From the NCBI GenBank assembly GCA_019637755.1, contig JAHBVC010000001.1, positions 1,330,480 through 1,394,479 on the forward strand: a stretch of DNA of 64,000 nucleotides. The letters run 5' to 3'. Below the pieces are notes generated by a model that saw nothing but the letters and a program-made list of their open reading frames with translations, ran no database searches and was not told the origin of the DNA. Source of the DNA: Anaerolineales bacterium. GTDB lineage: Bacteria; Chloroflexota; Anaerolineae; Anaerolineales; UBA11579. This document shows positions 33,803-43,887 of the stretch, in pieces. How positions within the stretch are numbered: position 1 is the stretch's first letter; each line of letters starts with the position of its first letter. A program made the position numbers and the translations under genes.

Positions 33803-34513
33803 TTAGTGCTCTACGCCACCGCTGGTGATGGCTTGCTTGACTTCAGCGATGGCCTGGGTGACATGGATCTCACGCGGGCAGGCCTCAGTGCAGTTGAAGG
33901 CGGTGCGGCAGCGGAAGGCGCCGCCGTGGTCGGCCAGGATCTCGAGGCGCTTATTGGCGGCCTGGTCACGGCTGTCAAAAATGAAGCGGTGGGCATTGAC
34001 CATGGCGGCCGGGCCGACGTACTGGTCATCGGCCCAGAAGACCGGGCAGGAGGTGGTGCAGGCGGCGCACAGGATGCACTTGGTGGTGTCATCGAAGCGC
34101 TCGCGCTGCTCTGGCGATTGCAGACGTTCCTTGCCATCAGCGGGCACGTCTTCATTGACCAGGAAAGGCATGATCGATTTGTAGCTATCGAAGAACGGCT
34201 CCATATCGACGATCATGTCTTTGAGCACCGGCAAGCCGAGGATCGGCTCGATGGTGATCTCGGTGCCAACATCTTTCACTAGCGCTTTGCAGGCCAGCAT
34301 GTTGCGGCCATTGATGCGCATGGCGTCAGAGCCACACACGCCGTGGGCGCAAGAGCGGCGGAAGGACACCGTGCCATCGATGTTGCCCTTGATCTCTTCG
34401 AGCAGGTCGAGCACGCGGTCGGTAGGCTCGGCCTCAATGTTGTAGGTGTCAAAGCTGGGTACGTTGCGGCCCGCTTCGGGGTTGTAGCGATAGATCTTCA
34501 AATAGACAAACAT
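33803..34513 (-). CDS. sdhB: Succinate dehydrogenase iron-sulfur subunit SdhB
   Basis: 236 residues. SdhB passes electrons from FAD to quinone through three clusters. The 2Fe-2S ligands lie in FRRSCAHGVCGSDAM and MLACKAL, the 4Fe-4S in CILCAACTTSCP, and the 3Fe-4S region in CRTAFNCTEACP, all complete. It is the last gene of sdhCDAB on the minus strand and shares a terminator with clpC. Confidence 0.97.
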   Translation of the reverse strand: MFVYLKIYRYNPEAGRNVPSFDTYNIEAEPTDRVLDLLEEIKGNIDGTVSFRRSCAHGVCGSDAMRINGRNMLACKALVKDVGTEITIEPILGLPVLKDMIVDMEPFFDSYKSIMPFLVNEDVPADGKERLQSPEQRERFDDTTKCILCAACTTSCPVFWADDQYVGPAAMVNAHRFIFDSRDQAANKRLEILADHGGAFRCRTAFNCTEACPREIHVTQAIAEVKQAITSGGVEH

Positions 34514-34525
34514 AGCGCTCCCGTT

Positions 34526-36319
34526 CTAGTAGACGCGTTCTTTCGGCTCGTATTTGGTGATGGTGACCGGCTTGTACTCCAGGCGCACCTGGTCGCCATC
34601 CATCCAGGCCATGGTGTGCTTCAGCCATTCGGCGTCATTGCGTTTGGGGAAATCTTCGCGGGCATGGGCGCCACGACTTTCGGGGCGGGCATGGGCGGAG
34701 ACGGCGGTGGCCAGGGCTACGTCCAGTAGGCAACCCAGTTCCCAGGCGTTGAGTAGATCCGTATTGAAGCGCTTGCCGTGATCGTCGATGCTGATGTGCT
34801 TGTAACGCTCACGCAGCTCACGCATCTTTTCGATGGCGCTGGCCATGCCGTCAGCGGTGCGGAACACGCCGACATCATCCATCATTTTGGTCTTCATTTC
34901 TTCGCCAACGTGCACGATCTTTTCGCTGCCACTGTTGCTCAGAATGCGATCGAGCTGGGCGCGGGTGAAATCGGTGGGGTTGGCTTCCAGGGGCTTGTAG
35001 TCTGCGCCCTTGGCGTACTCGGCGGCCTTCTTGCCGGCTTCCTTACCGAAGACGACGAGGTCGAGCAGGGAGTTGGTGCCGAGGCGGTTGGCGCCGTGCA
35101 CGGAGACGCAGGCCACTTCGCCGGCGGCGAAGAGGCCGGGCACGATGGTGCCCTTGGTGTCGCTGAGCGCCTGGGCGTGCACATTGGTGGGGATGCCGCC
35201 CATGGCGTAGTGCGCCGTGGGCTGGATGGGCATGGGCTCTTTGATCGGGTCAATGCCCAGGTAGGTGCGGCAGAAATCGACAATATCCGGCACCTTGGAG
35301 AGCAATTGTTCACCGGTGACACGGTAGGGCGTGCCATCGGGCAGCTTGCGGCCATCGAGCTCGGCGTATTTATTGACGGTCTCGGGGCGCATATCCAGAT
35401 GAACGTAGCGATCGCCGTTGATGCCCTTGCCGTCGCGAATTTCCAGATAGATCGAACGGCTAACAACATCTCGCGAGGCAAGGTCTTTCACCGTGGGGGC
35501 ATAGCGCTCCATGAAGCGTTCGCCGCTGCCGTTGACCAGTACGCCACCCTCGCCGCGCACACCCTCGGTGATGAGGATGCCGAGCTTGAGGATGCCGGTG
35601 GGATGGAACTGGAAGAATTCCAGGTCCTGGGCGGGCAGGCCGCGGCGCAGGGTGATGGCTACACCGTCACCGGTGTAGGCGTAAGCGTTGGAGGTGAGCT
35701 CCCAGATGCGTCCGTGGCCGCCGGTAGCGAAGACGATCGATTTGGCGTGGAAGACGTGCAGCTCGCCAGTGGCCAGTTCAACGGCGACGACGCCGTTGGC
35801 TACGCCATCCTTCATGAGGAGGTCGAGCACATGGTACTCATCGTAGAAGTGCACCTTGTTCTTGATGCAGTTCTGGTACAGCGTTTGCAAGATCATATGG
35901 CCGGTGCGGTCGGCGGCGTAGCACGAGCGCAGCACAGGCTGCTTGGTTTCGTTGTTGGTGTGGCCACCGAAGCGGCGCTGGGCAATTTTGCCGTCTGGCG
36001 TGCGCGAGAAGGGCAAGCCCATGTGCTCCAGCTCGTAGACAACTTCAGGCGCCTGGGCGCACATATAGTCAATCGCATCCTGGTCACCCAGGTAGTCACT
36101 GCCTTTGACGGTATCGAAGCTGTGCCACTCCACCTTGTCAGGCTCGAGGTTGCCGAGGGCGGCGCCAATGCCGCCTTGGGCGGCGCCGGTGTGCGAGCGG
36201 GTGGGATAGAGCTTGCTCAGCACAGCGGTATCGACGCTGCGTGAGGCGTAGAGCGCGGCCATCAGGCCGGCGCCGCCAGCGCCTACGATAATGACTTCAT
36301 GTTGGTGAGTTTGCGTCAT
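34526..36319 (-). CDS. sdhA: Succinate dehydrogenase flavoprotein subunit SdhA
   Basis: 597 residues. SdhA oxidises succinate to fumarate at a covalently bound [14 protein letters not shown] is the dinucleotide loop; [15 protein letters not shown] holds the FAD-linking histidine; HPTG, GEGG and the substrate-binding [18 protein letters not shown] block (in part) are intact. The length matches the family. It sits 12 bases before sdhB and 3 bases after sdhD. Confidence 0.98.
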   Translation of the reverse strand: MTQTHQHEVIIVGAGGAGLMAALYASRSVDTAVLSKLYPTRSHTGAAQGGIGAALGNLEPDKVEWHSFDTVKGSDYLGDQDAIDYMCAQAPEVVYELEHMGLPFSRTPDGKIAQRRFGGHTNNETKQPVLRSCYAADRTGHMILQTLYQNCIKNKVHFYDEYHVLDLLMKDGVANGVVAVELATGELHVFHAKSIVFATGGHGRIWELTSNAYAYTGDGVAITLRRGLPAQDLEFFQFHPTGILKLGILITEGVRGEGGVLVNGSGERFMERYAPTVKDLASRDVVSRSIYLEIRDGKGINGDRYVHLDMRPETVNKYAELDGRKLPDGTPYRVTGEQLLSKVPDIVDFCRTYLGIDPIKEPMPIQPTAHYAMGGIPTNVHAQALSDTKGTIVPGLFAAGEVACVSVHGANRLGTNSLLDLVVFGKEAGKKAAEYAKGADYKPLEANPTDFTRAQLDRILSNSGSEKIVHVGEEMKTKMMDDVGVFRTADGMASAIEKMRELRERYKHISIDDHGKRFNTDLLNAWELGCLLDVALATAVSAHARPESRGAHAREDFPKRNDAEWLKHTMAWMDGDQVRLEYKPVTITKYEPKERVY

Positions 36320-36322
36320 AAC

Positions 36323-36694
36323 TTATTGAACCAATTCCGGGCGGGCGCCCATTGCCAATGCGGTGGCACCGATCACAGTGACCACCAGCCAGAAGAGGAG
36401 CATCAGAATGCTGAGCACGCGGCGGGTGCTGTCTTTATGCACCAGATCGAACATCACCTGGCGCAAGCCGTACATGCCGTGGGCGAAGGCAAAGCCCAGC
36501 AGCAGGAAGTTGTAGGTGACCCAGCCGGCATCGGCCAGGCGCACGGCCACATAATCGATATCGATGGCGTGCACGCCGACGATGACATCCTGGAGGTAGA
36601 CGTGGAACCAGGCCAGCGGGATGAGCAGAATGCCGCTGTAGCGCATGAAGCGCCAGGCTTTGGTTTCGAAGGTGGTTTTGACTTTGCTTGCCAT
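36323..36694 (-). CDS. sdhD: Succinate dehydrogenase membrane anchor subunit SdhD
   Basis: A 123-residue membrane protein with three helices. FHVYLQDVIVG follows helix 1, and FAFAHGMYGLRQVMFD includes a candidate haem-ligand histidine. It lies between sdhC and sdhA with spacings of 2 and 3 bases. The assignment as SdhD rather than a second SdhC copy rests on order and length. Confidence 0.88.
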   Translation of the reverse strand: MASKVKTTFETKAWRFMRYSGILLIPLAWFHVYLQDVIVGVHAIDIDYVAVRLADAGWVTYNFLLLGFAFAHGMYGLRQVMFDLVHKDSTRRVLSILMLLFWLVVTVIGATALAMGARPELVQ

Positions 36695-36696
36695 GG

Positions 36697-37149
36697 CTAC
36701 TTTCCGATCGGCAGCATTGCCAGCAGGTCAATGCCGAAGTTGTGGTGCAGCAGGTTGTAGAACATTACGGTGGCACCGGGCAGCCACAGCAGGATGGCGA
36801 CGATCAGGGTGAGGCGCACCGCTTTGCGCTGCTTCTCGATGGCCCAGCGCTTGGGCATCCACATGTCGGTGACGGCAATGCGCAGGCCATTGACGCCGTG
36901 ATAGATGATGGCGAAGAGCAGGCCGATCTCACCCAGCATGAAGGGCGTGGCGCGGTAGAGCTCGATGGCGTGTTGGTAGAGCGAGGGGAAGAAGTAAACG
37001 GTAGCGGTATCCAGGATGTGGATGGTAAGGAAGAGCAGGACGCCCAACCCGGTGAGACGGTGCAGGAGGAATGCATAGTGTCCCTCACGCCCCATGTAGG
37101 TTGCGTATCCTTTTACGGTGTTTTTTAGCGGTGTGCTAGGGGCAGCCAC
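36697..37149 (-). CDS. sdhC: Succinate dehydrogenase cytochrome b subunit SdhC
   Basis: I choose GTG at 37149 because AAAGGAG ends six bases upstream of it; the TTG at 37155 would touch that site. The 150-residue protein has three helices and the SdhC motif FLLHRLTGLGVLLFLTIHIL with the haem-binding histidine region, plus YHGVNGLRIAVTD. First gene of the sdh operon; a TATAAT box lies at 37198-37193 on the minus strand. Confidence 0.92.
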   Translation of the reverse strand: MAAPSTPLKNTVKGYATYMGREGHYAFLLHRLTGLGVLLFLTIHILDTATVYFFPSLYQHAIELYRATPFMLGEIGLLFAIIYHGVNGLRIAVTDMWMPKRWAIEKQRKAVRLTLIVAILLWLPGATVMFYNLLHHNFGIDLLAMLPIGK

Positions 37150-37262
37150 GTACAACTCCTTTGAAAATCAATCTCCGCGGATGTTAAAAGGCATTATAGC
37201 ACTGGCTTGGGTCTGTGCTGTTTTGCACGAATGCGGTTGTGTTTATTCATCTGATGAAAAGT

Positions 37263-37815
37263 GCGTGTGGCGCGGGCCAGATTGAAAATTTGCGCAGCGT
37301 GGAAGATGTGGCTGCGAGGATCCTTCGCTGGTGCGGGTTCGGCGGTCGGGTGTAGGTGTATGCACCCGCTCAGGATGACACGGGTGCGTGGGCGCGGTTT
37401 GTGCGCGTGGGGTGTGGGCGCGGCGAAGATCTTGAAATTTACGCAGCATGGAAGATAGGGCTGTAAGGATCCTTCGCTGTGTGGGCTCGGCGGTCGGGTG
37501 TAGGTGTATGCACCCGCTTAGGATGACACGAGGCGCGTTGCTTGGGTTTGTGCGCGTGGATGAGCGCGGGCGAGATTGAAAATGAGCGCAGCGTGGAAGA
37601 AAGGGCTGCGATGATCCTTCGCTGGTGTGGGTTCGGCGGACAGGTGTAGGTAGATGTACCCGCTCAGGATGACACGAGGGGATGGGTTAGGCGGTTAGGT
37701 GTAAGTGGTGCCCCGCTCAGGATGACACGGGGCGCGGGCTCGGTGTTGGGTGCGGGTATATGTACCCGCTCAGGATGACACGTGAGGTGCGCGCTGTTGC
37801 TCAGGATGATACGCG
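37263..37815 (-). repeat. Tandem degenerate repeat array of the GTCATCCTGAGCG family
   Basis: Three units of about 147 bases (37263-37381 partial, 37382-37529, 37530-37677), then three shortened units to 37815. Each carries GATCCTTCGCTG followed by GGTGTAGGT and ends in CGCTCAGGATGACAC. On the minus strand this reads GTGTCATCCTGAGCG and CAGCGAAGGATC, related to the elements at 1253-1521. Decay increases towards the icd side. Confidence 0.8.
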
Positions 37816-37832
37816 ACGGTGTAGATTTAAAA

Positions 37833-37866
37833 AAAAAGAACGGGCGAATTTTCGCCCGTTCTTTTT
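37833..37866 (-). terminator. Intrinsic terminator of icd
   Basis: AAAAAGAACGGGCGAA, two-base loop, TTCGCCCGTTCTTTTT. Confidence 0.92.
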
Positions 37867-37878
37867 AGGTGCTACTGA

Positions 37879-39177
<1,299 letters not shown>

Positions 39178-39236
39178 GCACGCGCTCCGTAGAAGTTAAG
39201 GGATTTTTGAGGATTATACATTGGCCCTCTGGAGGC

Positions 39237-39265
39237 TTTGCAGCGAAAACAAGAATCGCTATAAT
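39237..39265 (+). promoter_or_regulatory. Promoter of the P-type ATPase gene
   Basis: TTTGCA (39237-39242), 17-base spacer, TATAAT (39260-39265). Confidence 0.6.
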
Positions 39266-39280
39266 ACAAATTCATTGCAG

Positions 39281-39325
39281 TTGGCCCGCGACCTGTTTCG
39301 GGTCGCCGTTTTCCCCGCCGGGTAT
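39281..39325 (+). promoter_or_regulatory. Structured 5' leader of the P-type ATPase mRNA
   Basis: Two hairpins in the 120-base leader: GCGACC/GGTCGC (39286-39304), followed by TTTT, and CCGGG-TATG-CCCGG (39318-39331). This could be an attenuator or metal sensor. No known riboswitch motif is matched. Confidence 0.4.
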
Positions 39326-39394
39326 GCCCGGACCAAAAGCCTGCTTACGAAGTTTATTTAGTTACCGCAAGTGTTCCTAAAGGAGGAAGCGCTA

Positions 39395-42217
39395 GTGGCA
39401 CCTACGTCTGTTCCTGTTAACCGCCAGCAACAAATTGAGGAACCTTGGCACCAACTCGGCCACACGCAAGTGGCTGAGCGCCTGGGTACCTCGCGCGAGC
39501 AAGGCCTCAGCTCGGCCGAAGCCAAGGCTCGTTTAGAGAAGTACGGCCCGAACCGGCTGGAAGAAGCACCCCCCAAGAAATTCATCACGCTCTTGTGGGA
39601 GCAATTGAATAATTTTGTCGTCTATCTGCTATTTGCCGCGGTGATCATCTCGGCAGTATTGGGTGAATGGGTGGAAGCCGCGGCGGTGATGGCGATCGTG
39701 GTGCTCAATGCTGGCTTCGGCATTGTGCAGGAGCGCCGCGCCGAGCAGGCACTGGCGGCGCTGCGCCAATTGGCTTCGCCAGAGGCGCATGTGCTGCGCG
39801 ATGGACGCCGCATCGACATCCCTTCGTATGAAGTGGTGCCAGGAGACGTAGTGTTCCTGGAGGCGGGCAACTACATTCCGGCGGATGTGCGCCTGGTGGA
39901 AGCGATCAACCTGCGCGTTGAGGAAGCGGCGCTCACTGGTGAATCGGTGCCGGTGGAGAAGACCGCTGGCCGTCTGGAAAAGACCGACGTGGGTCTGGGT
40001 GACCGCATCAACACCACTTTTTTGGGCACGCTGGTGTCTTACGGCCGCGGCAGCGGTATCGTAGTGAACACCGGTATGCGCACCCAGGTGGGCCTGATCG
40101 CCGAAATGCTGCAATCGGTGCAGCATGAGCAGACCCCGCTGCAGCGCCGTTTGGAAGAACTGGGCCGCTGGCTGGGTTGGGCGGCGCTGATCATCTGTGG
40201 TGTGGTCTTCGTGGTGGGCTTGTTGCGCGGCCAGGAAGCGCTGCATATGTTTGAAGTGGCGGTGACGCTGGCGATTGCTGCGGTGCCGGAAGGTTTGCCG
40301 GCGGTGGTAACCATTAGCCTGGCGCTGGGCATGCGCGAGATGATCAAGCGTAATGCGCTCATTCGCCGCCTGTCTTCGGTGGAGACGCTGGGTTCGGCTA
40401 CCGTGATCGGCTCGGACAAGACCGGCACGCTGACCCAGAACGCGATGACCGTGACCAGCGTGTGGGTAGACGGCCGCCGCGTCGAAGTATCCGGCACCGG
40501 CTACCAGCCTCAAGGCGAATTCACGCTGGACGGCACCTCATTTGATCTAAGCAAGAACCATGGCGTGTTCAGCGCCTTATGGCTGGGCGCGTTGAATAAC
40601 GATGCCATCCTGGAATCTGGCGAAGGCGGCACCCGCGTAGTGGGTGACCCGACCGAGGCGGCGATGCTGGTGGCGGCGGCTAAGGCCGACGCAGCCTATG
40701 GCGAGCTGGCCACGAGCTATCCGCGCGTGCAGGAAATTCCGTTTGATTCGGACCGCAAGCGTATGACCACGATTCACCAGGTGGCTGACCCGCTGTCTGC
40801 GGACCTTTCGCCCTTCCATGAGGGCCATGAGCATAAGGGCTGGCATGTGGTGGCGGTCAAAGGCGCGCCGGATGTGGTGCTGGAGCTGTGCAAGCAATAC
40901 CAGACGATTGACGACGCGGTAGCGCCGCTGAATGACAGCATGCGCACACGTATTCTTGAGGCCAATGACCAAATGGCGCAAGATGCGCTGCGCGTGATCG
41001 CGGTGGCCTACCGGATCAGCAAGGATGTGCCTACCACGCTGACCGCGGAGCATGTGGAGCAAGACCTGGTGTTTGTGGGCTTGCTGGGCATGATCGACCC
41101 ACCGCGCCCGGAAGTGAAGGACGCGCTGGCCAAAGCGCGCAGCGCCGGTATTCGCACGGTGATGATCACCGGCGATTACCCGCAAACGGCACGTGCCATC
41201 GCCATGCAGATTGGCCTGGTGGGCGAAAGCAACAATCAGGTGATTGCTGGCGCTGAGCTCAATGAAATGAGCGACGAGCAGTTGCAAGAGGCGATCAAGA
41301 CGACGAGCGTCTTTGCTCGCGTATCACCGGAGCACAAAGTGCGTATCGTGCGTGCGCTGCGCGCCAATGGCAACATCGTGGCGATGACTGGTGACGGCGT
41401 GAACGATGCGCCGGCACTCAAGCAGGCCGATATTGGTGTGGCGATGGGCATCACCGGCACGGATGTGGCTAAGGAAACCGCCGACATGGTGCTGACCGAT
41501 GACAACTACTCCAGCATTGTGTCTGCCGTGGAGCAAGGCCGCGTGATCTACAGCAACATCCGCAAGTTTGTGTTCTTCCTGCTGTCGTGCAACACGGCGG
41601 AGATCATGATCATCTTCATGGCGATCATGATGGGCTTGCCTTCGCCGCTGGCGCCGATCCAGCTACTGTGGCTGAACCTGCTGACTGACGGCGCCCCGGC
41701 GCTGGCGCTGGGCACCGAAAAGGGTGACCCGGACATCATGAAGCTGCCGCCGCGCCGCAAGGATGAGCCCATCATTGATGGCGAGATGCGCCTGGGGATC
41801 GGTATTCAGACCGTGGTCAAGACCGCGGTCACGCTGACGGCCTATATCCTCGGCCTGCAAATGTTCCCGGTTGCCGGGGGCGGCGAGAATCTCACCGCCT
41901 CGACGATGGCGTTCATGACACTGGGCTTGTGTGAGCTGGTGCGTGCTTATACGGCGCGTTCTGAGCACTACTCCATGTTTTATGGGGGCTTGTTCTCCAA
42001 CAAAAACATGAATGTAGCTGTGCTCATCTCCACCGTGCTGCTGCTGATCGTGGTGTTCTTCCCGCCCCTGCAGGGTGTGTTCGACACCACATCGCTGACC
42101 TGGCTGCAGTGGGAGATTGTGCTGCCACTGGCCCTGCTGCCGGCAGTAGCGGCTGAGATCACCAAGTGGTTCATCCGCCGTGGGCTGGAGCGCAAGACGG
42201 CTGCTGCGGCTGCTTAA
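39395..42217 (+). CDS. Cation-transporting P-type ATPase, Ca2+ (PIIA) type
   Basis: I choose GTG at 39395, eight bases after AAAGGAGG; the GTG at 39371 has no such site. The 940-residue pump has the actuator motif LTGESVPVEK, the transport-site PEGLP in helix 4, the phosphorylation motif DKTGTLTQNAM, the nucleotide-binding KGAPDVVLE and the hinge TGDGVNDAPALKQADIGVAMG in part. The helix 5/6 region (NTAEIMIIFMAI, LLWLNLLTDGAPALALG) has the N..TD pattern of Ca2+ pumps. It probably exports Ca2+ (or Mn2+). Confidence 0.93.
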   Translation: MAPTSVPVNRQQQIEEPWHQLGHTQVAERLGTSREQGLSSAEAKARLEKYGPNRLEEAPPKKFITLLWEQLNNFVVYLLFAAVIISAVLGEWVEAAAVMAIVVLNAGFGIVQERRAEQALAALRQLASPEAHVLRDGRRIDIPSYEVVPGDVVFLEAGNYIPADVRLVEAINLRVEEAALTGESVPVEKTAGRLEKTDVGLGDRINTTFLGTLVSYGRGSGIVVNTGMRTQVGLIAEMLQSVQHEQTPLQRRLEELGRWLGWAALIICGVVFVVGLLRGQEALHMFEVAVTLAIAAVPEGLPAVVTISLALGMREMIKRNALIRRLSSVETLGSATVIGSDKTGTLTQNAMTVTSVWVDGRRVEVSGTGYQPQGEFTLDGTSFDLSKNHGVFSALWLGALNNDAILESGEGGTRVVGDPTEAAMLVAAAKADAAYGELATSYPRVQEIPFDSDRKRMTTIHQVADPLSADLSPFHEGHEHKGWHVVAVKGAPDVVLELCKQYQTIDDAVAPLNDSMRTRILEANDQMAQDALRVIAVAYRISKDVPTTLTAEHVEQDLVFVGLLGMIDPPRPEVKDALAKARSAGIRTVMITGDYPQTARAIAMQIGLVGESNNQVIAGAELNEMSDEQLQEAIKTTSVFARVSPEHKVRIVRALRANGNIVAMTGDGVNDAPALKQADIGVAMGITGTDVAKETADMVLTDDNYSSIVSAVEQGRVIYSNIRKFVFFLLSCNTAEIMIIFMAIMMGLPSPLAPIQLLWLNLLTDGAPALALGTEKGDPDIMKLPPRRKDEPIIDGEMRLGIGIQTVVKTAVTLTAYILGLQMFPVAGGGENLTASTMAFMTLGLCELVRAYTARSEHYSMFYGGLFSNKNMNVAVLISTVLLLIVVFFPPLQGVFDTTSLTWLQWEIVLPLALLPAVAAEITKWFIRRGLERKTAAAAA

Positions 42218-42218
42218 T

Positions 42219-42244
42219 CTAATACTCTAGAGCTAGAGTATTAG
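42219..42244. repeat. 26-bp near-perfect palindrome after the P-type ATPase
   Basis: Two 12-base arms (CTAATACTCTAG and CTAGAGTATTAG) around AG. No T-run follows, so it is not itself a terminator. It lies just before the intrinsic terminator. Confidence 0.7.
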
Positions 42245-42262
42245 AAGAGTTGCTAGCTATAC

Positions 42263-42293
42263 AAAAAGCCCGCCATTTTGGCGGGCTTTTTTA
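42263..42293. terminator. Bidirectional intrinsic terminator
   Basis: AAAAAGCCCGCC, loop ATTTT, GGCGGGCTTTTTT. Confidence 0.9.
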
Positions 42294-42307
42294 TTGAGTG
42301 AGCGGAG

Positions 42308-42661
42308 TTAGCTGCCTTGAGCGGCGCGCTTGGCGAGGGACTGCCCCAGGAACATCACACCGATGCCGAAGATCGGGTGCAGCGCCTTGGCGATGGCTGG
42401 CAGGCTGTCCGAGCGGATGTAGCCCTGGGCGGCCAGCATGACCAGCGCCAGCACGGTGAGCCCAATAACACGGCCACCCAGTTTGCCCAGCAGGGCCAGG
42501 ATCAGCATGGCCGCCAGCATCAGCGTCATCAGGTAGCCGCTGTAGGCGTGCAATTTACTCGGGATGGCGCCGAAATAGGCCGCGCCGATGAGGATGATCT
42601 GCACGAAACCCCAGTAGAAAACCCCTTTGCCTAGACCAATAAATACTTTGCGTAGATCCAT
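42308..42661 (-). CDS. Small membrane protein, DUF6220-like
   Basis: 117 residues with four membrane helices and HAYSGYLMTLMLAAMLILAL (a histidine at the start of helix 2), and HPIFGIGVMFLGQSLAKRA in part. Paired histidines in helices suggest a haem- or quinone-associated fold, as in the DUF6220 group, but this is not proven. AAGGAGA precedes the ATG. Confidence 0.68.
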   Translation of the reverse strand: MDLRKVFIGLGKGVFYWGFVQIILIGAAYFGAIPSKLHAYSGYLMTLMLAAMLILALLGKLGGRVIGLTVLALVMLAAQGYIRSDSLPAIAKALHPIFGIGVMFLGQSLAKRAAQGS

Positions 42662-42682
42662 TCTGTCTCCTTCAAAAGAACG

Positions 42683-43654
42683 TTAGGTAGCCGCCGCCAT
42701 TGCTGGTTGCAGAGCCAACTCATCGAGCAACGTCATGAAATCCACGGCGTGGTGGCTATTGAGCAGCCTCGCGCGTTGCGCTTCGCTCAGCCCGTAGGGG
42801 CTGATGTAGCGGGCGGCGTGCTTGCGAAACAAGACCAAGCCTAGCTCGGCCCCGTAGAAGCTTTGCATCGCTTGCATGTGGGCCAGCACCATGTGGCGCA
42901 CCTGGGCGGCGGAGACCTCTGCACGGTCGAGCCCGGCAAAGATCCATGGGTTGCCGATGGCGCCGCGGCCGATCATTACCGCATCGCAGCCGGTGTGCTC
43001 GCGCATGCGGCCGATATCGGCCACCTGGCGCACATCGCCGTTGCCGAAGACTGGGATGCTGACGGCGGCCTTCACCTCGGCGATGGCGTCCCAATTGGCG
43101 TTGCCGCGGTAGGCCTGCGCTTTGGTGCGGCCGTGCACGGCGATGGCGGCACCGCCGTTATCTTCGATGATCTTGGCAATCTCGGTATGGTTCAGGCTGT
43201 CTTCGTCCCAGCCGATGCGGATCTTGCCGGTGATGGGAATCTGCAGCGCGCGGCTCAATGAACGGAAAATGTGAGCGATCTTGGCGGGCTGGCGCAGCAG
43301 GCCGGCGCCGGCGCCGCGGCCGGAGACGCAGCGCACGGAACAGCCCATGTTGATGTCGATGGTGTCCGGGGAATAGGCCTGCAGCTGGATGGCGGCTTGC
43401 AGCAAGCGCTCGGGCTCGTCGTCGAAGAGCTGGAAGGCGACCGGGCGCTCGGCTTCAAGGAAGGCGAGGCGTTGGTGCAAATGCGGATGGCCGTTGAGCA
43501 CATCCTGGGCGTTGACGAATTCTGTGTAGCTAATTGCCGAGCCGAGCTGGCGCGCCAGCGAGCGGAACGGCTGGTCGGAGAAGCCGTCCATCGGCGAGAG
43601 GATCACGCGGCCGTAGATCGGGATCAGGCCGATGTGAAAGGCGGGCTCAGACAT
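42683..43654 (-). CDS. dus: tRNA-dihydrouridine synthase
   Basis: 323 residues, an FMN TIM-barrel enzyme that reduces uridines in tRNA D-loops. LSPMDGFSDQPFR starts the barrel; DINMGCSVRCVSGRGAGAGLL (in part) holds the catalytic cysteine region; KIRIGWDED, VHGRTKAQAY, GNGDV and MIGRGAIGNPWIF complete the flavin and substrate site. The motif has Ser where most members have Pro after the GC pair. A DusB-type assignment is likely. Confidence 0.94.
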   Translation of the reverse strand: MSEPAFHIGLIPIYGRVILSPMDGFSDQPFRSLARQLGSAISYTEFVNAQDVLNGHPHLHQRLAFLEAERPVAFQLFDDEPERLLQAAIQLQAYSPDTIDINMGCSVRCVSGRGAGAGLLRQPAKIAHIFRSLSRALQIPITGKIRIGWDEDSLNHTEIAKIIEDNGGAAIAVHGRTKAQAYRGNANWDAIAEVKAAVSIPVFGNGDVRQVADIGRMREHTGCDAVMIGRGAIGNPWIFAGLDRAEVSAAQVRHMVLAHMQAMQSFYGAELGLVLFRKHAARYISPYGLSEAQRARLLNSHHAVDFMTLLDELALQPAMAAAT

Positions 43655-43675
43655 GGAATTATTCTAGCCTATGAG

Positions 43676-43836
43676 GAGAAATCATCCACAGATGAACACA
43701 GATGCCAGAAGCGATACACCTGATAAAGACAAATCACCACATAGCTACCCACACCACAGATGAAATACAGTTGCCTAATTCAACCGCAGATAAACGCGGA
43801 TGAACACAGATGAAAGTCAAAAAAACTGTGTTCATC
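43676..43836. repeat. CACAGATGAA-type degenerate repeat cluster
   Basis: Several copies of CACAGATGAACACAGATG and variants (about 43684, 43755, 43785, 43801) with one inverted copy: GATGAACACAG (43799-43809) pairs with CTGTGTTCATC (43826-43836). The 230-base gap between dus and the aminopeptidase has no gene. Confidence 0.7.
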
Positions 43837-43887
43837 TGTGGACTACTCCTCTTCGCTTATACTTTTCAGTAGCAAAGGAAACTGACA

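Larger units (their letters stand above)
37150..37878. other. Gene-free region upstream of sdhC
   Basis: About 730 bases with no coding potential. It contains the sdh promoter region near 37200, then a tandem array of degenerate repeats (37263-37815) and the icd terminator. Confidence 0.7.

Noticed and set aside
34778-36244. A 488-codon open frame antisense to sdhA
   Set aside because: It mirrors the codons of a complete, conserved sdhA. High G+C genes with biased third positions often leave such long antisense frames open. The peptide has no recognisable motif.
37263-37815. CRISPR array between sdhC and icd
   Set aside because: Units near 147 bases are degenerate throughout, without a constant repeat and unique spacers, and no cas genes are present.
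39266-39394. yybP-ykoY (Mn2+) riboswitch before the P-type ATPase
   Set aside because: Such pumps often carry it, but I could not find its conserved loops in this leader. I report only hairpins.
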